Source: an uncultured Hyphomonas sp. (GTDB taxonomy: Bacteria; Pseudomonadota; Alphaproteobacteria; Caulobacterales; Hyphomonadaceae). Taken from it: a stretch of DNA of 64,000 nt. The stretch's first letter is position 1; the number at the start of each line of letters is the position of its first letter. The stretch is taken from NCBI RefSeq assembly GCF_963677035.1, contig NZ_OY781472.1:930001-994000 (forward strand), written 5' to 3'. Made by a program: the position numbers and the translations under genes. Positions 43,314 through 52,968 of the stretch are shown piece by piece. The notes beneath the pieces were generated by a model. That model saw only the letters and a list, made by a program, of their open reading frames with translations, searched no databases and had not been told where the DNA came from.

Positions 43314-43512
43314 GGGCAGCGTTCCCCTCACGCGTCATCCCCGCACGCACGTCACCCTCGGTGCACGCACCAGATCATGACTCCCCCGCCGCCCCATTCA
43401 GAGATGGGCGCCCAGATGGCCTCCGGCCATCGGGCGTGACGCGGGTGGAGGGTGAGGAGTGATTTTCCGCCGGTTATCCCGGCCGGGACGAAGAGAGGTG
43501 CCTTAGGGCGGG
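43314..43512. other. Repeat-like boundary upstream of the HEPN gene
   Basis: The 199-nt region contains degenerate inverted phrases (CGTCATCCCCGC, GTCACCCTCGGTG, GTGGAGGGTGAGG, ATCCCGGCCGGGACGA) that resemble pieces of the palindromic repeats at 4.5 and 41 kb. It marks the boundary between GC-rich sequence and the AT-richer gene that follows. No gene is seen. Confidence 0.45.
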
Positions 43513-44865
43513 TTGCCAGATCATCACGAATCGCCGTCAACAACCATTCATCTACCTAAGGTAAAAGGTAAACTAAACTTGCCGATAGATCCTGCCCCCC
43601 TTGATCGTATTACCCAAAGACTGAAAAGCGCCGGTATTTCTTATCAGAGCGGGGAAACCTCGGCCTTGCGGGGCCGAATGATAGCTATCCAACTTCCTAA
43701 CGGTGGGCAAACGCGCACTCTGGTAATCGACGACAAGTCTGCTCCCGCAGCAGAAATGATACAATTCGAATGCATTACGTACTTGGGCGACTACGATGCA
43801 TTTGTATTAAAAGACGAAGGGATAATTGAAGCACGCATTACGCTATTGGATCAACGATCCATATTCCTATTGCAGAGATTCTCGGATCGAAGAAGCCAGA
43901 GCGGGGGCGATGAAGTCGAGATAGAGGAAGAACCGAGCTCACCTAATGAGAAATTTACTCCTATCTCGGATTTCACCGTCTCAAATTACTCCACCGGCAC
44001 CACTATCGAATTCGGACACTCCCACGGATCTCTTGTAAGCAAGATCGGCAGGATAGGCAGTTCAAGAATTATTCGGATATCAGGTTTCGAACACCAGACC
44101 CACGACCAGACCCTTTCCCTCCTAACTCGACTTTCCAGTTCATATTTTTTCAATTTAAATTTAGAAACCGGAATCGCAATCTCACTCCGTAAACAAACTA
44201 AATTAAAGCGTTTTACAAAAAGCGGTCACAGATGTTCAGAAAAACTCGAGCTTGGGTTTCCCGCCTACGAATACGACGAAGAACCTTTGTCTCTTTATTG
44301 GTACGCACTAAGCGCGACAGGGATGCCGCTACTGGAGTTCTTGGCTCTTTATCAAGTCCTTGAGTATTATTTTCCCATTTACTCAAAGAAAGAAGCAGGC
44401 AGACAAATTCGCTGCATAATTAAGGACCCAACATTTCGACCAGAGAAAGAGACGGACATAGGCAGGTTACTAGCGGTTGTCAGCTCTTCTTCTCACGGGA
44501 GAATTGGAAATGAGCGCCAACAACTGAAGGCCACTCTTGGCGAATGCATAGTCGAAGACGAGCTGCTAATGTACTTGCAGCAAGAATCTGAGCGCACAGA
44601 TTTTTTTTCCAAGCCGCAAAAGAGATTGACATCTCACAAGGTGCTTTCTGGCAAGCCGCTTGCTGTGAACCTGGATAGACTGGCCGACGCCATATACGAT
44701 ATTCGCTGTAAGATTGTTCACTCAAAGATGGATGAGGCGGATATCGAATCCTCCGGCCTTCTTCCGTTTTCTGAGGAAGCAGAACTATTGAAGCAGTACA
44801 TTGAGCTCATGAAATGGTTAGCACAAAAAGTACTGATCGCTTCAAGTTCCAAGTTCGACCACTAA
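43513..44865 (+). CDS. Unknown protein with C-terminal HEPN-like R-x4-H motif; likely acquired gene
   Basis: This 450-aa protein (TTG start at 43513, or TTG 43579 with AAAGG upstream) is markedly AT-richer than all neighbours and uses A/T-ending codons. The N-terminal 200 residues form an acidic beta-rich region. The C-terminal part has LDRLADAIYDIRCKIVHSKM, with R398-x4-H403, the pattern of HEPN RNase domains (often R-N-K-I-V-H). A region LYWYALSATGMPLLEFLALY before it resembles the first HEPN helices. HEPN proteins often act as RNases in defence or toxin systems. No antitoxin or partner gene is adjacent. Function is unknown. Confidence 0.65.
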   Translation: MPDHHESPSTTIHLPKVKGKLNLPIDPAPLDRITQRLKSAGISYQSGETSALRGRMIAIQLPNGGQTRTLVIDDKSAPAAEMIQFECITYLGDYDAFVLKDEGIIEARITLLDQRSIFLLQRFSDRRSQSGGDEVEIEEEPSSPNEKFTPISDFTVSNYSTGTTIEFGHSHGSLVSKIGRIGSSRIIRISGFEHQTHDQTLSLLTRLSSSYFFNLNLETGIAISLRKQTKLKRFTKSGHRCSEKLELGFPAYEYDEEPLSLYWYALSATGMPLLEFLALYQVLEYYFPIYSKKEAGRQIRCIIKDPTFRPEKETDIGRLLAVVSSSSHGRIGNERQQLKATLGECIVEDELLMYLQQESERTDFFSKPQKRLTSHKVLSGKPLAVNLDRLADAIYDIRCKIVHSKMDEADIESSGLLPFSEEAELLKQYIELMKWLAQKVLIASSSKFDH

Positions 44866-44906
44866 CTCTACCGGAACAAAGGATATGCGCCACCCCTACG
44901 ATCCCC

Positions 44907-45728
44907 TCACCCCGGCACAATCTCGCTTAACCGCCCACCCATCCGGATTGGCTCTATACGGATCGCCAGTCCCGTGCGGTCGTCGGTTTCGACATAGGTG
45001 CCGCAGATGGTGCCCTCGCCGAGGGCGGGCTGGTAGCGTTCGCCGGGGAGTTGGGTGATGAAGCGGTTCAGCGAGTTCTGTTTCTGCATGCCGATCACGC
45101 TGTCATAGTCGCCGCACATGCCGGCATCGGTCTGGTAGGCCGTGCCGCTTTCGAGGATCATCGTGTCGGCGGTGGGCACATGGGTGTGGCTGCCGACGAC
45201 GAGGCTGGCGCGGCCGTCGCAATGGTGGCCCATGGCCATCTTCTCTGACGTTGCCTCGCAATGCATGTCGACCACGATGGCATCGGCCACCGTGCCCAGC
45301 GGCATGGAATCGAGCGCAGCGTCCACCGCATCGAACGGGCAGCTCAATGTCTGCTTCATGAACACATTGCCCTGCGCCTGGATCACGCCGACGCGGCGGC
45401 CATCCGGCAGGGCATAAAGATGGGCCCCCTTCCCCGGCGCGTTGGCGGCAGGCGGATAATTGATCGGGCGCAGGAGGCGCGGTTCCCGCTCGATATAGGT
45501 CAGGGCTTCGCGCTGGTCCCAGGCATGGTCGCCGAGGGTCAGGCAGTCAGCGCCGGCGGCGAAGAACTCTTCCGCAATGGCGCTGGTCAGGCCAAAGCCG
45601 CCGGCTGAGTTCTCAGCGTTCACAATGGCAAAGTCGACGCGCAGGCGGGCTTTCAGGCCCGGCAAATGGTCCAGCACGGCCTGGCGGCCGGGCTTTCCGA
45701 CGACGTCTCCGAAGAATGCGATTTTCAT
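44907..45728 (-). CDS. YmdB family metallophosphoesterase (TIGR00282)
   Basis: A 273-aa calcineurin-like phosphoesterase of the YmdB type, with reported 2',3'-cyclic phosphodiesterase activity. Metal ligands are in MKIAFFGDVVGKPGRQAVL, VNAENSAGGFGL, LGDHAWDQ, VVDMHCEATSEKMA and VGSHTHVPTAD. Length and motif order are standard. It is monocistronic, and its stop lies just after the AT-rich gene ends. Confidence 0.93.
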   Translation of the reverse strand: MKIAFFGDVVGKPGRQAVLDHLPGLKARLRVDFAIVNAENSAGGFGLTSAIAEEFFAAGADCLTLGDHAWDQREALTYIEREPRLLRPINYPPAANAPGKGAHLYALPDGRRVGVIQAQGNVFMKQTLSCPFDAVDAALDSMPLGTVADAIVVDMHCEATSEKMAMGHHCDGRASLVVGSHTHVPTADTMILESGTAYQTDAGMCGDYDSVIGMQKQNSLNRFITQLPGERYQPALGEGTICGTYVETDDRTGLAIRIEPIRMGGRLSEIVPG

Positions 45729-45814
45729 GGCGCTACGCTATGCACCCGGCCCGCCAAAAAGAAAAGCGCGCGCACCCAGATGGATGCGCGCGCCGGTCTG
45801 GTGTTGAGGGCCGC

Positions 45815-47446
45815 CTATTCGTTGGAGGCGGAGAAGCCGAGCGACGTCTTGGTCAGCGCGGACGGATCTTCCATGTCGGCCAGCGTCGACATGGCCAGCG
45901 GCTGTGCCGGGTCCAGCTTGAGGGTCAGCGTCTTCGGATCGGACACGAAGCTGCCGATCGCCGTGGAAGCCTCGGTCAGCAGTTCCGGATCGATGCCGCT
46001 GCCAGCCGCCATCATCGGGGCCATGGCCAGCATGCCGGTCAGCTGATTGCGGACTTCCTGCGGGTCCTGGCCTGCCTGAGCGGCATAGGCGTTGATCGCC
46101 CGGTTGAGGAAGCCGTCATCTTTCAGCGACAATTCCATATTGTGGATGATCATATTGTCGAGCGTATCGCCCAGCACATCCGCCGGATCGTCAGACTGTT
46201 TAGCCAGGGCCATTTCCCTGGCACCGGCATATTGCGCACCGAAATCAACGCGGAACCCGTCTTTCAGCGCCCAGTAGTTCTGGCCCTCGGCATAGGTGGT
46301 AAGGTCAGTTGCCGGATCATAGGTCTGGTAACCGGCGCCGGTCACTTCCAGGGACTCATAGCCCAGCATGGCCAGCTGTCCGGCGAGCTGTTCGCCATAT
46401 TTGCCGGCATCCGTGGTGAGCGTCACCTTGAACGGCTCGGTCTTCACCGCAACGAGGGAGTTTGACTTGTCGTGGCCAACGGCGGAGACGAGTTTCGGCA
46501 TGTCGATCTTCACACCGGCCATGTTCATGTCGAAGCCGTTGAGCGTCAGCGATTCATAGCCCGGATTGGCCGGGTCCTGTCCGGCAAGGTTCATCATCTG
46601 CGACACCTCTTCCGGATCCGTCGCATCTGCGGACGCATCCGACAGCAGGCCGAGATCGGCGCCGCGCAATTCGATGGAGGTGAGGTCCAGCTTCATATTG
46701 GTGCCTTCGACCGGATCGATCATGTCGAAGTTCAGCCCGTCGAGCTTCATCAGTGCGGCCACCTGATCCTTCAGGCCGGTCACTTCGACCGCGCCGATCG
46801 TGAAGGTGCCCTGCTGGCCCTCCGGATCGTCGACGGCGAAGTCAACATCGTGCACGGCCCACTGGTCGAAGGCCAGCGCGTCGCCTTCCGGCAGGTCGGG
46901 GACCTCGTCTTCGGAGAACAGGCTGGCGACCCATCCGGCCGTTGCCGGCGAAGGATTGACCAGTTCGATGGAGCCGACCTTGCCCGAGCCGTTTTCGGCT
47001 TCTTCCGGGTCTGACGGCACGAAGGTCATGTCGCTGAGGAGGATGCGTGAGAAGCTCGGCGCACCATCCTGCATGGCCAGGCCGTCCAGTTCGAGTTTCG
47101 CGACCGTCAGGTCTGCGCCGTCGAGCCCGGAAGCGCCATCTTCGTCACCGTCTTCATCGTCGTCCTCATTGGCCGAGGTCACGATCGTCACGTCGGTGAA
47201 GACGGCCTTGTCGCCGTCCACCGTCCGGCCACCCCAGGTGACATTGCCAGACCCAGGTGTTTCCAGCGACATGGCGGCGAGGGCGGCGGCAGCAGATGCT
47301 GCATCTCCTTTGTGGACCGAGAAGGACGGCACCTTGGATTCGGAGAACACAATTCCGGACGGCGCAGCCGCGTCATTCGGCTTGTCTTTCTGCCCGCAAG
47401 CCGTAAGCATTGTGATGGCGGCGACGCCCGTCAGCAGATATTTCAT
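45815..47446 (-). CDS. Large putative lipoprotein, unknown function
   Basis: A 543-aa product with a lipoprotein signal (YLLTGVAAITMLTAC). The mature chain is strongly acidic, including EDDDEDGDEDGAS near residue 100, and is made of repeating beta-type units (GRTVDGDKAVFTDVTIV, DLTVAKLELDGLAMQDG, LDLTSIELRGADLG) that suggest a long beta-solenoid or repetitive AsmA-like fold. This fold reading is inference. It is divergent from the metalloprotease gene at 47516. Confidence 0.7.
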   Translation of the reverse strand: MKYLLTGVAAITMLTACGQKDKPNDAAAPSGIVFSESKVPSFSVHKGDAASAAAALAAMSLETPGSGNVTWGGRTVDGDKAVFTDVTIVTSANEDDDEDGDEDGASGLDGADLTVAKLELDGLAMQDGAPSFSRILLSDMTFVPSDPEEAENGSGKVGSIELVNPSPATAGWVASLFSEDEVPDLPEGDALAFDQWAVHDVDFAVDDPEGQQGTFTIGAVEVTGLKDQVAALMKLDGLNFDMIDPVEGTNMKLDLTSIELRGADLGLLSDASADATDPEEVSQMMNLAGQDPANPGYESLTLNGFDMNMAGVKIDMPKLVSAVGHDKSNSLVAVKTEPFKVTLTTDAGKYGEQLAGQLAMLGYESLEVTGAGYQTYDPATDLTTYAEGQNYWALKDGFRVDFGAQYAGAREMALAKQSDDPADVLGDTLDNMIIHNMELSLKDDGFLNRAINAYAAQAGQDPQEVRNQLTGMLAMAPMMAAGSGIDPELLTEASTAIGSFVSDPKTLTLKLDPAQPLAMSTLADMEDPSALTKTSLGFSASNE

Positions 47447-47515
47447 ATGTTGGCCCTCTGAATAAATGGGTATTGGAATGCACGCGCGTCCGGCGCTAGA
47501 GCGGAAGTCTTAGCA

Positions 47516-48244
47516 ATGACCTACAACAATGGCCAGACAATGACGCTGCGTGCACCAAACGGGCAGCATGTGCGTGTCAGGTTCGAGGTGAATGCCAAGG
47601 CCCGGCGGCTGATCCTGCGCCTCGACGAACGCCGCCGTGAGGCAGTCGCGGTTGCCCCATCACGCCGCCAGATCAAGGATGCCGCCGCCTTTGCAGCAGA
47701 GCGCGCAGACTGGATTTCGATGCGCCTGCAGCATCTGCCAGAGCCTGTCCGGTTCGAGGAAGGCGCCATGATCCAGTATCGCGGCGCCCCGCTTCAGCTG
47801 ACGTCCGAAGGCGAGGGACGCGTCGCGAAAATCTGGGCGGAAGATGAAAATTCCCCAAGATTACTGAGTGTTCCGGGAGATCCGGAAACGATGGAACTGC
47901 GCGTGGTGCGCTATCTGAAAAAGCAGGCCCGGGCCGATCTGACCCGTTCGGTCAAGCGCCACTGCGCCACGCTTGGCGTCTCCCATAAGAGCATTTCGGT
48001 GAAAGACACGCGCTCGCGCTGGGGCTCGTGCACCCATGACGGGCAGCTGTCCTTTTCCTGGCGGCTGGTCATGGCCCCGCCGGAAGTGCTGGACTATGTG
48101 GCCGCCCATGAATGCGCCCACATCCTTGAGATGAATCACTCCGCGAAATTCTGGGCGCATGTGACAAAATGCTGCCCGGACTGGAAGCATCACCGCACCT
48201 GGTTGCGCACGCATGGTGCAGGCCTGCAGGCCGCCGGGGAATAA
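47516..48244 (+). CDS. SprT/YgjP-like zinc metallopeptidase (M48-related, DUF45)
   Basis: A 242-aa protein with the WLM/YgjP-type zinc motif AAHECAHILEMNHSAKFW (H-E-x-x-H then a downstream His) and the preceding family phrases VSHKSISVKDTRSRWGSC and SFSWRLVMAPPEVLDY. No signal peptide is visible, so it acts in the cytosol. Substrates are unknown in the family. It is monocistronic. Confidence 0.9.
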   Translation: MTYNNGQTMTLRAPNGQHVRVRFEVNAKARRLILRLDERRREAVAVAPSRRQIKDAAAFAAERADWISMRLQHLPEPVRFEEGAMIQYRGAPLQLTSEGEGRVAKIWAEDENSPRLLSVPGDPETMELRVVRYLKKQARADLTRSVKRHCATLGVSHKSISVKDTRSRWGSCTHDGQLSFSWRLVMAPPEVLDYVAAHECAHILEMNHSAKFWAHVTKCCPDWKHHRTWLRTHGAGLQAAGE

Positions 48245-48368
48245 TCCGCGAATAATCCGCACCGGAACAAAGCCTTGCCCCGGCCGGCGCCCGGCCATAG
48301 CGCCTGCCCGGTCACCCTGAGACCAGAATTCAGTCTCTGCACTCAGGACGCGTCCGAAAATCAGCCAG

Positions 48369-50303
48369 TCAGGCTTTCCCGACGGTCTCGTCAGAGCTTG
48401 CAGCCGCCTCGACAGCCGGCGTCTCTGCCTCGCGCGGCGGGCCGAAGCTGATCAGCGTCACGCCTTCGCCGCCCTTCACCTCCCGGTGCGGCCCAAGGAA
48501 GTTCAGCGCGCCGTCCGGGCGCAGTTCCGCGACGATGTCGGCCTTCGGGCGGTCCCGCTTGAAATGCTCAATGTCATAGGTGTCGGTCAGGCGGGTCTTG
48601 GAGAACTCCCAGCCGCGATAATGATCCCGGATCAGGCTGTCATAGCTGCGCCCGCGGCGGATCAGCGTGCGGCCCCGCGTCGACAGGCCGAGGGTGCGGT
48701 GATCGTCTTCCTCGGTCTCCTGCGCGGACAGCTGGAACACTTTGTGGCGGCCCAGCTCGGGCGCGAAATGGCTGGAAACGAGCGCATTGTAGGGCTCGTT
48801 CGCCGACAGACCGAGCACCTGGTCGAAGGCCGAATGGTCGAGCCGCACTTCGGCGTCTTCCGACAGAACTTCCCCGAAGAAGGTGCTGAGCCCCGCTTCC
48901 CGCGCGGGCCTCAGGCGCCGCCAGGTATTGTCCGCCAGGATCGGCTCGATGCCGATATCCTTGAGCGTGCGGGCGAAATCGATGCTCCACGGATTGACGC
49001 CGACCAGCAGCACACCGGGGCGCTCCTTGCGGGCGAGCCCCAGCCGCCGGGCCAGCGGCCCGATCGTGAAGCCGTGCAGCACAACCGTCGCGAACACCAT
49101 GGCGAAGGCCAGCGGGGTGATCTGCTCGGCGCCGGAGAAGTAGAATTTGGAATCGCCCTGCCGGCCGAGATCGTACAGCAGCGTTGCGAACAGGCTGGAG
49201 ACAGCCACGGCCACCACACCGCGCGGGGCGATCCAGCCCAGCAGCAAGGCCTCATTCCGCTTCAACGTGCCGAATGTGGCGATCCACACCGATAGCGGGC
49301 GCACCACGAAAAGCATCACGATCAGGAAGGCCAGCGTGTTCCAGGTCAGCGCCCGGCGGATCACGTCCGGCGTCAGATTGGCCGTCAGGATCACGAACAC
49401 GCCGGAGACCAGGAGGACGGCAATGTCTTCCTTGAACTTGCGCAGCTCATTGAGGCCAGCAAGGCGCGAATTGGCCAGCGTCATGCCAAAGGCGGTCACG
49501 GCAACGAGGCCGATTTCCTTCTCGATCATCTCCGCAATGGCGTAGCAGAGGATGATGGACGCGAAGATGATCGGCGCTTTCAGGTATTCCGGGGTCCAGC
49601 CCTGGCGGAAGGCCCGCACCATGCCGAGGCCGAATGCGATACCGAGGCCAACGCCCAGCGCGACCGCAAAGACAATCATCGCCCCCTTGCCGAGAATGGA
49701 TTCCCCGGTGGCAGCGACGCGGATGATCTCGAACGCAGCCACGGCGAACAGGGCCCCGACCGGATCGTTGACGATGCCTTCCCATTTCAGGAAGGCCCCT
49801 GCCCGGCCGCCCAGCTTGGACTGGCGGAGCAGAGGCATGATCACGGTGGGGCCGGTCACGACCAACACGCCCGCAAACACAACGGCACTGCCCCAGTCGA
49901 GCCCAGCCGTGTAGCGCGCCGCAAGGGTGCCCAGGAACCAGGCCAGCGGTCCGCCAAGGAAGACCATCCGGCGCACCGCCGCACCGGCTTCGCGCAGCGA
50001 CTCGAATTTCAGGACCAGCCCGCCCTCGAACAGGATCACGGCCACAGCCAGCGACACGATGGGGCGCAACAATTCCTTGCCGCCGCCATTGAACACGCGC
50101 TGAGGGTCCAGCAGCGCTTCGCCGAAGACCACCGCCCATAGCGGACCGACGGCCAGGCCGGCCAGCGCCATCAGAACGATCGCGGGGGCCTGCAGCCGCC
50201 AGGCGAGCCATTGCGCACCAATCCCCAACGCCCCGATCAGGGCGCAGGCAAAGATGAGTTCGCTTGACCCCGCACTCGCCAGGGCAAAATCGATCCCGTT
50301 CAT
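48369..50303 (-). CDS. Cation:proton antiporter (CPA family) with C-terminal nucleotide-binding domain
   Basis: A 644-aa membrane transporter. About twelve membrane helices occupy residues 15-420, with the ion site EGIVNDPVGALFAVAAF (N-D pair, as in NhaP-type CPA1 exchangers). The cytosolic C-terminal region has GVLLVGVNPWSIDFARTLKD, a Rossmann TrkA-N-like start, and an alanine- and glutamate-rich tail. It likely exchanges Na+ or K+ for H+. Its stop at 48369 follows a convergent gene. Confidence 0.88.
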   Translation of the reverse strand: MNGIDFALASAGSSELIFACALIGALGIGAQWLAWRLQAPAIVLMALAGLAVGPLWAVVFGEALLDPQRVFNGGGKELLRPIVSLAVAVILFEGGLVLKFESLREAGAAVRRMVFLGGPLAWFLGTLAARYTAGLDWGSAVVFAGVLVVTGPTVIMPLLRQSKLGGRAGAFLKWEGIVNDPVGALFAVAAFEIIRVAATGESILGKGAMIVFAVALGVGLGIAFGLGMVRAFRQGWTPEYLKAPIIFASIILCYAIAEMIEKEIGLVAVTAFGMTLANSRLAGLNELRKFKEDIAVLLVSGVFVILTANLTPDVIRRALTWNTLAFLIVMLFVVRPLSVWIATFGTLKRNEALLLGWIAPRGVVAVAVSSLFATLLYDLGRQGDSKFYFSGAEQITPLAFAMVFATVVLHGFTIGPLARRLGLARKERPGVLLVGVNPWSIDFARTLKDIGIEPILADNTWRRLRPAREAGLSTFFGEVLSEDAEVRLDHSAFDQVLGLSANEPYNALVSSHFAPELGRHKVFQLSAQETEEDDHRTLGLSTRGRTLIRRGRSYDSLIRDHYRGWEFSKTRLTDTYDIEHFKRDRPKADIVAELRPDGALNFLGPHREVKGGEGVTLISFGPPREAETPAVEAAASSDETVGKA

Positions 50304-50338
50304 ATATGCCCCATCTCAGGTGATGCCCCAGCGGAAGC

Positions 50339-50863
50339 CTAGACGTCCTGCTGGCTTGTGTCATCCGCGAAGTCGAAACCGATTACACGGTTGCCGTATT
50401 CGCCGTTCTTGTAGCGTTCGATCTGGTCCGTAAACCAGTTCAGAATGTGGGAATAGATATGGTCATAGAAAGGCAGCTGGCTCTCGAAACTGAGCGGCAG
50501 GTTGAATTCATGCTCCGCGCCCTCCTCAATACCGACAAAGAAGGTCTCCCCCACTTTCCGGCACTGCATGGTGACCCGCAGCCAGTCATTGCCGCGCGAC
50601 AGGCGCACAGCCAGGCCGAAGGCGACCGGCGACAGCGGGCGGAAACCGCGCGGCGCCATGGAAAAGGCGGCATCGCCATAGGCTTTGGGCTCAAACGGGC
50701 CTTTCGGCGGCACCAGGAAGACGCAGGTCATCTCACCCATGCCGATATAATCGCACAGGCCGCCGCGGATCTGTTCGGCAAGGCCGCGGATCCGGTCATA
50801 ATTCTCAGTGGCCAGCGCCTGATAGGTCTCAACGGTTTCGACCAGCTTGTCTAAACGGGACAT
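50339..50863 (-). CDS. Conserved hypothetical protein
   Basis: A 174-aa soluble protein beginning MSRLDKLVETVETYQALATE with an N-terminal helix, then a mixed alpha/beta domain with MTCVFLVPPKGPFEPKAYGD and RLSRGNDWLRVTMQCRKVGE. No catalytic motif is recognised. It lies 35 nt upstream of the antiporter gene on the same strand and is probably co-transcribed with it. Confidence 0.75.
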   Translation of the reverse strand: MSRLDKLVETVETYQALATENYDRIRGLAEQIRGGLCDYIGMGEMTCVFLVPPKGPFEPKAYGDAAFSMAPRGFRPLSPVAFGLAVRLSRGNDWLRVTMQCRKVGETFFVGIEEGAEHEFNLPLSFESQLPFYDHIYSHILNWFTDQIERYKNGEYGNRVIGFDFADDTSQQDV

Positions 50864-50911
50864 GGCTGCGGGTCTCCAAATGTGCGGGATACTGGGGTGC
50901 CGGACCGGATA

Positions 50912-51922
50912 TTACGGCGCCAGCGGGCGTCCTTCAAACTGCAGTGTCGCGGCCAGCGGACAATGATCCGAAGCCTTCGGCTCGCTCCAGCCTACGCCAG
51001 GAAAACGTGCCCCCTCATAACGCCGCGCGCGGAACGGGGTTCCCGCGCGAACGATGCGTACGTGTGGTCTCGGATTGCGCTGCGCAAGGGCCGGGGAGAG
51101 GAAGATATGGTCCAGCGCGCCATAGGTGTCGTCACCATTATAGTGATGAGTCCAGCGGTCATAAGGGTCTGCAATGGCGTGGGCCGCGAGATCCACCGCG
51201 AATCCGTCATCGATCAGGGGCCCGAGGCCGTGATCGTGCAGCGCCAGCCCGTCGCGCTCGAAATAGTCATTGAAATCGCCGAGGATCACCCATTCGGCGG
51301 CGGCCGGGTCCGGAAAGCGCCGTTCGATGATCAGGCGCACGGCCCGGGCCTCGGCCTGCCGGATGGCGCGGGTTTTGTGGCGCCCGCCATACATCGACTT
51401 GAAATGACAGACAAAAAGCGTCAGCACGCGCCCGTCCTTCACGATGTCCGCTTCGAGGCAGTCCCGCCGGAAGACATAGTCATTGACGCTCAGTCCATTT
51501 GGCGGTGTCAGACCAAGCCGGCCATAGGTTTCCCGCGCATGGCTGCGGGAATGGATGACCGGCACGCGGGACAGCAGGCCGACATCGATGCCGCGGCTAT
51601 CATTCCCCTCAAGCAGGATACGGTCTTCATACTCAGAACCTGACCAACGTGCCAGGTACCGGGTGTCGAAGGCGGTGAGGGTGACGAGGTTCTCCACCTC
51701 CTGCAGGGCGCAGACCTCGGCCTGCGTGACCGATAGCGCTTCGGCGGTGAGCGTCCGGTCATCCTCTGAAAGGACATTGAACACCGAATCCACCTGCGCG
51801 GCGACGGCGGCATCGTCGACCTCCGTCAGCCGCTCACGCGCCCGCTTGATGCCCGCCTGGCGGAAATCGCAGCGCATCATCAGGTTTTCGCAATTGAACG
51901 TGGCGAGGCGGAGGTCTGGCAT
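50912..51922 (-). CDS. Endonuclease/exonuclease/phosphatase family protein
   Basis: A 336-aa EEP-fold hydrolase. Metal and catalytic residues are in LRLATFNCENLM, AEVCALQEVENL, FVCHFKSMYGGRH, EWVILGDFNDYFER and the final ASDHCPLAATL. There is no signal peptide. The natural substrate (DNA, RNA or a phosphoester) cannot be told apart by sequence. It is followed by the small hypothetical gene 48 nt downstream. Confidence 0.9.
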   Translation of the reverse strand: MPDLRLATFNCENLMMRCDFRQAGIKRARERLTEVDDAAVAAQVDSVFNVLSEDDRTLTAEALSVTQAEVCALQEVENLVTLTAFDTRYLARWSGSEYEDRILLEGNDSRGIDVGLLSRVPVIHSRSHARETYGRLGLTPPNGLSVNDYVFRRDCLEADIVKDGRVLTLFVCHFKSMYGGRHKTRAIRQAEARAVRLIIERRFPDPAAAEWVILGDFNDYFERDGLALHDHGLGPLIDDGFAVDLAAHAIADPYDRWTHHYNGDDTYGALDHIFLSPALAQRNPRPHVRIVRAGTPFRARRYEGARFPGVGWSEPKASDHCPLAATLQFEGRPLAP

Positions 51923-51960
51923 TCCGGGGAGTGTTGCGGCGCGTTGCCGGACTGGTCAAT

Positions 51961-52842
51961 CTACGCTGCGCGGCGGCCTGTGAAGCGCGCAGCGGTCGAG
52001 GCGCGCTCAACGGCCCCCGCATCCGGCCGCAAGTCTGCCGGGATAGCGGCGCGGCCGAGTTCGACGCAGATACCGGGCTGGATGCCAGTGCCGAAGGCGG
52101 CGAGCGTGGTGCGGGCGGTTTCCAGCATGACGGCCTCATCCTCCACGACCTGTCCGAACCGCGCGGCCAATGGCCCGACCACGCCATAGGCCAGGAACAC
52201 ACCAAGGAACGTGCCGAGCAGCGCCGTGCCGATCATGGCGCCCAGCACGGCGGGCGACTGGTCGATCGAGCCCATGGTGCGGATGATGCCGAGCACAGCT
52301 GCCACAATGCCGAGCGCCGGCAGCGCATCCGCCACGGTGTGCAGCGCCGCGACGGCCTTCATACGGTGGTTCAGGGTCTGGTGGATCGACTGGCCCATAT
52401 GCGCCTCGGCGCGGGCCGGGTCTGACAGGTCCAGCGCCATCAGGCGGAACGCGTCGCAGATCAGGGACCGCGTGGCGACATCGTCGCGGATGGCGGGCGC
52501 GGCGGCGAAGGTTTCGGATTCCATGGGGCTTTCGATGTCGGCCTCGATGGAGACAAAGCCGCCCCGGCGGGCCTTGCGCATCAGCGTGCCGAGCAGGACC
52601 AGCAGGGATTGGTAATCCTCCTGCCGCCATTTGGCGCCGGTGAAAGCCTTCAGCACCCCTGCCCCGGCCTCTTTCGCCACGGCAGGCGAATTGCCGATAA
52701 CCAGCGTGCCGATCGCTGCGCCGCCGATCAGGGCAAGCTCCAGCGGCAGGGCTTCCATCGCCACATGGCCGCCTGTGAAGACGAGGCCGCCAAAGACGAG
52801 CGCAACAACAAGGATGAGGCCAATCAGCTGTGGCAACGCCAT
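51961..52842 (-). CDS. motA: Flagellar motor stator protein MotA
   Basis: A 293-aa MotA/MotP-type protein: first helices LPQLIGLILVVALVFGGLVF and a second hydrophobic segment before the long cytoplasmic domain, with PALGIVAAVLGIIRTMGSID and LLGTFLGVFLAYGVVGPLAA in the last two helices, and the conserved proline pair region. With MotB it forms the proton channel that drives the flagellum. No motB or other flagellar gene is adjacent. GGAGG lies unusually close (3 nt) to the ATG. The family spans motor stators and related channels, so the flagellar role is likely but not certain. Confidence 0.82.
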   Translation of the reverse strand: MALPQLIGLILVVALVFGGLVFTGGHVAMEALPLELALIGGAAIGTLVIGNSPAVAKEAGAGVLKAFTGAKWRQEDYQSLLVLLGTLMRKARRGGFVSIEADIESPMESETFAAAPAIRDDVATRSLICDAFRLMALDLSDPARAEAHMGQSIHQTLNHRMKAVAALHTVADALPALGIVAAVLGIIRTMGSIDQSPAVLGAMIGTALLGTFLGVFLAYGVVGPLAARFGQVVEDEAVMLETARTTLAAFGTGIQPGICVELGRAAIPADLRPDAGAVERASTAARFTGRRAA

Positions 52843-52968
52843 TTCCCTCCGGAACAATACGCCACTGTCGCACGGGGGTCTTAAGCCAAGGTTGCGCCCG
52901 GATACGCAGAGGGTGTGCCCGCAGAAGCAATTATGCCTATAAATGGCGGACCTGGACGGAGTGACCCG

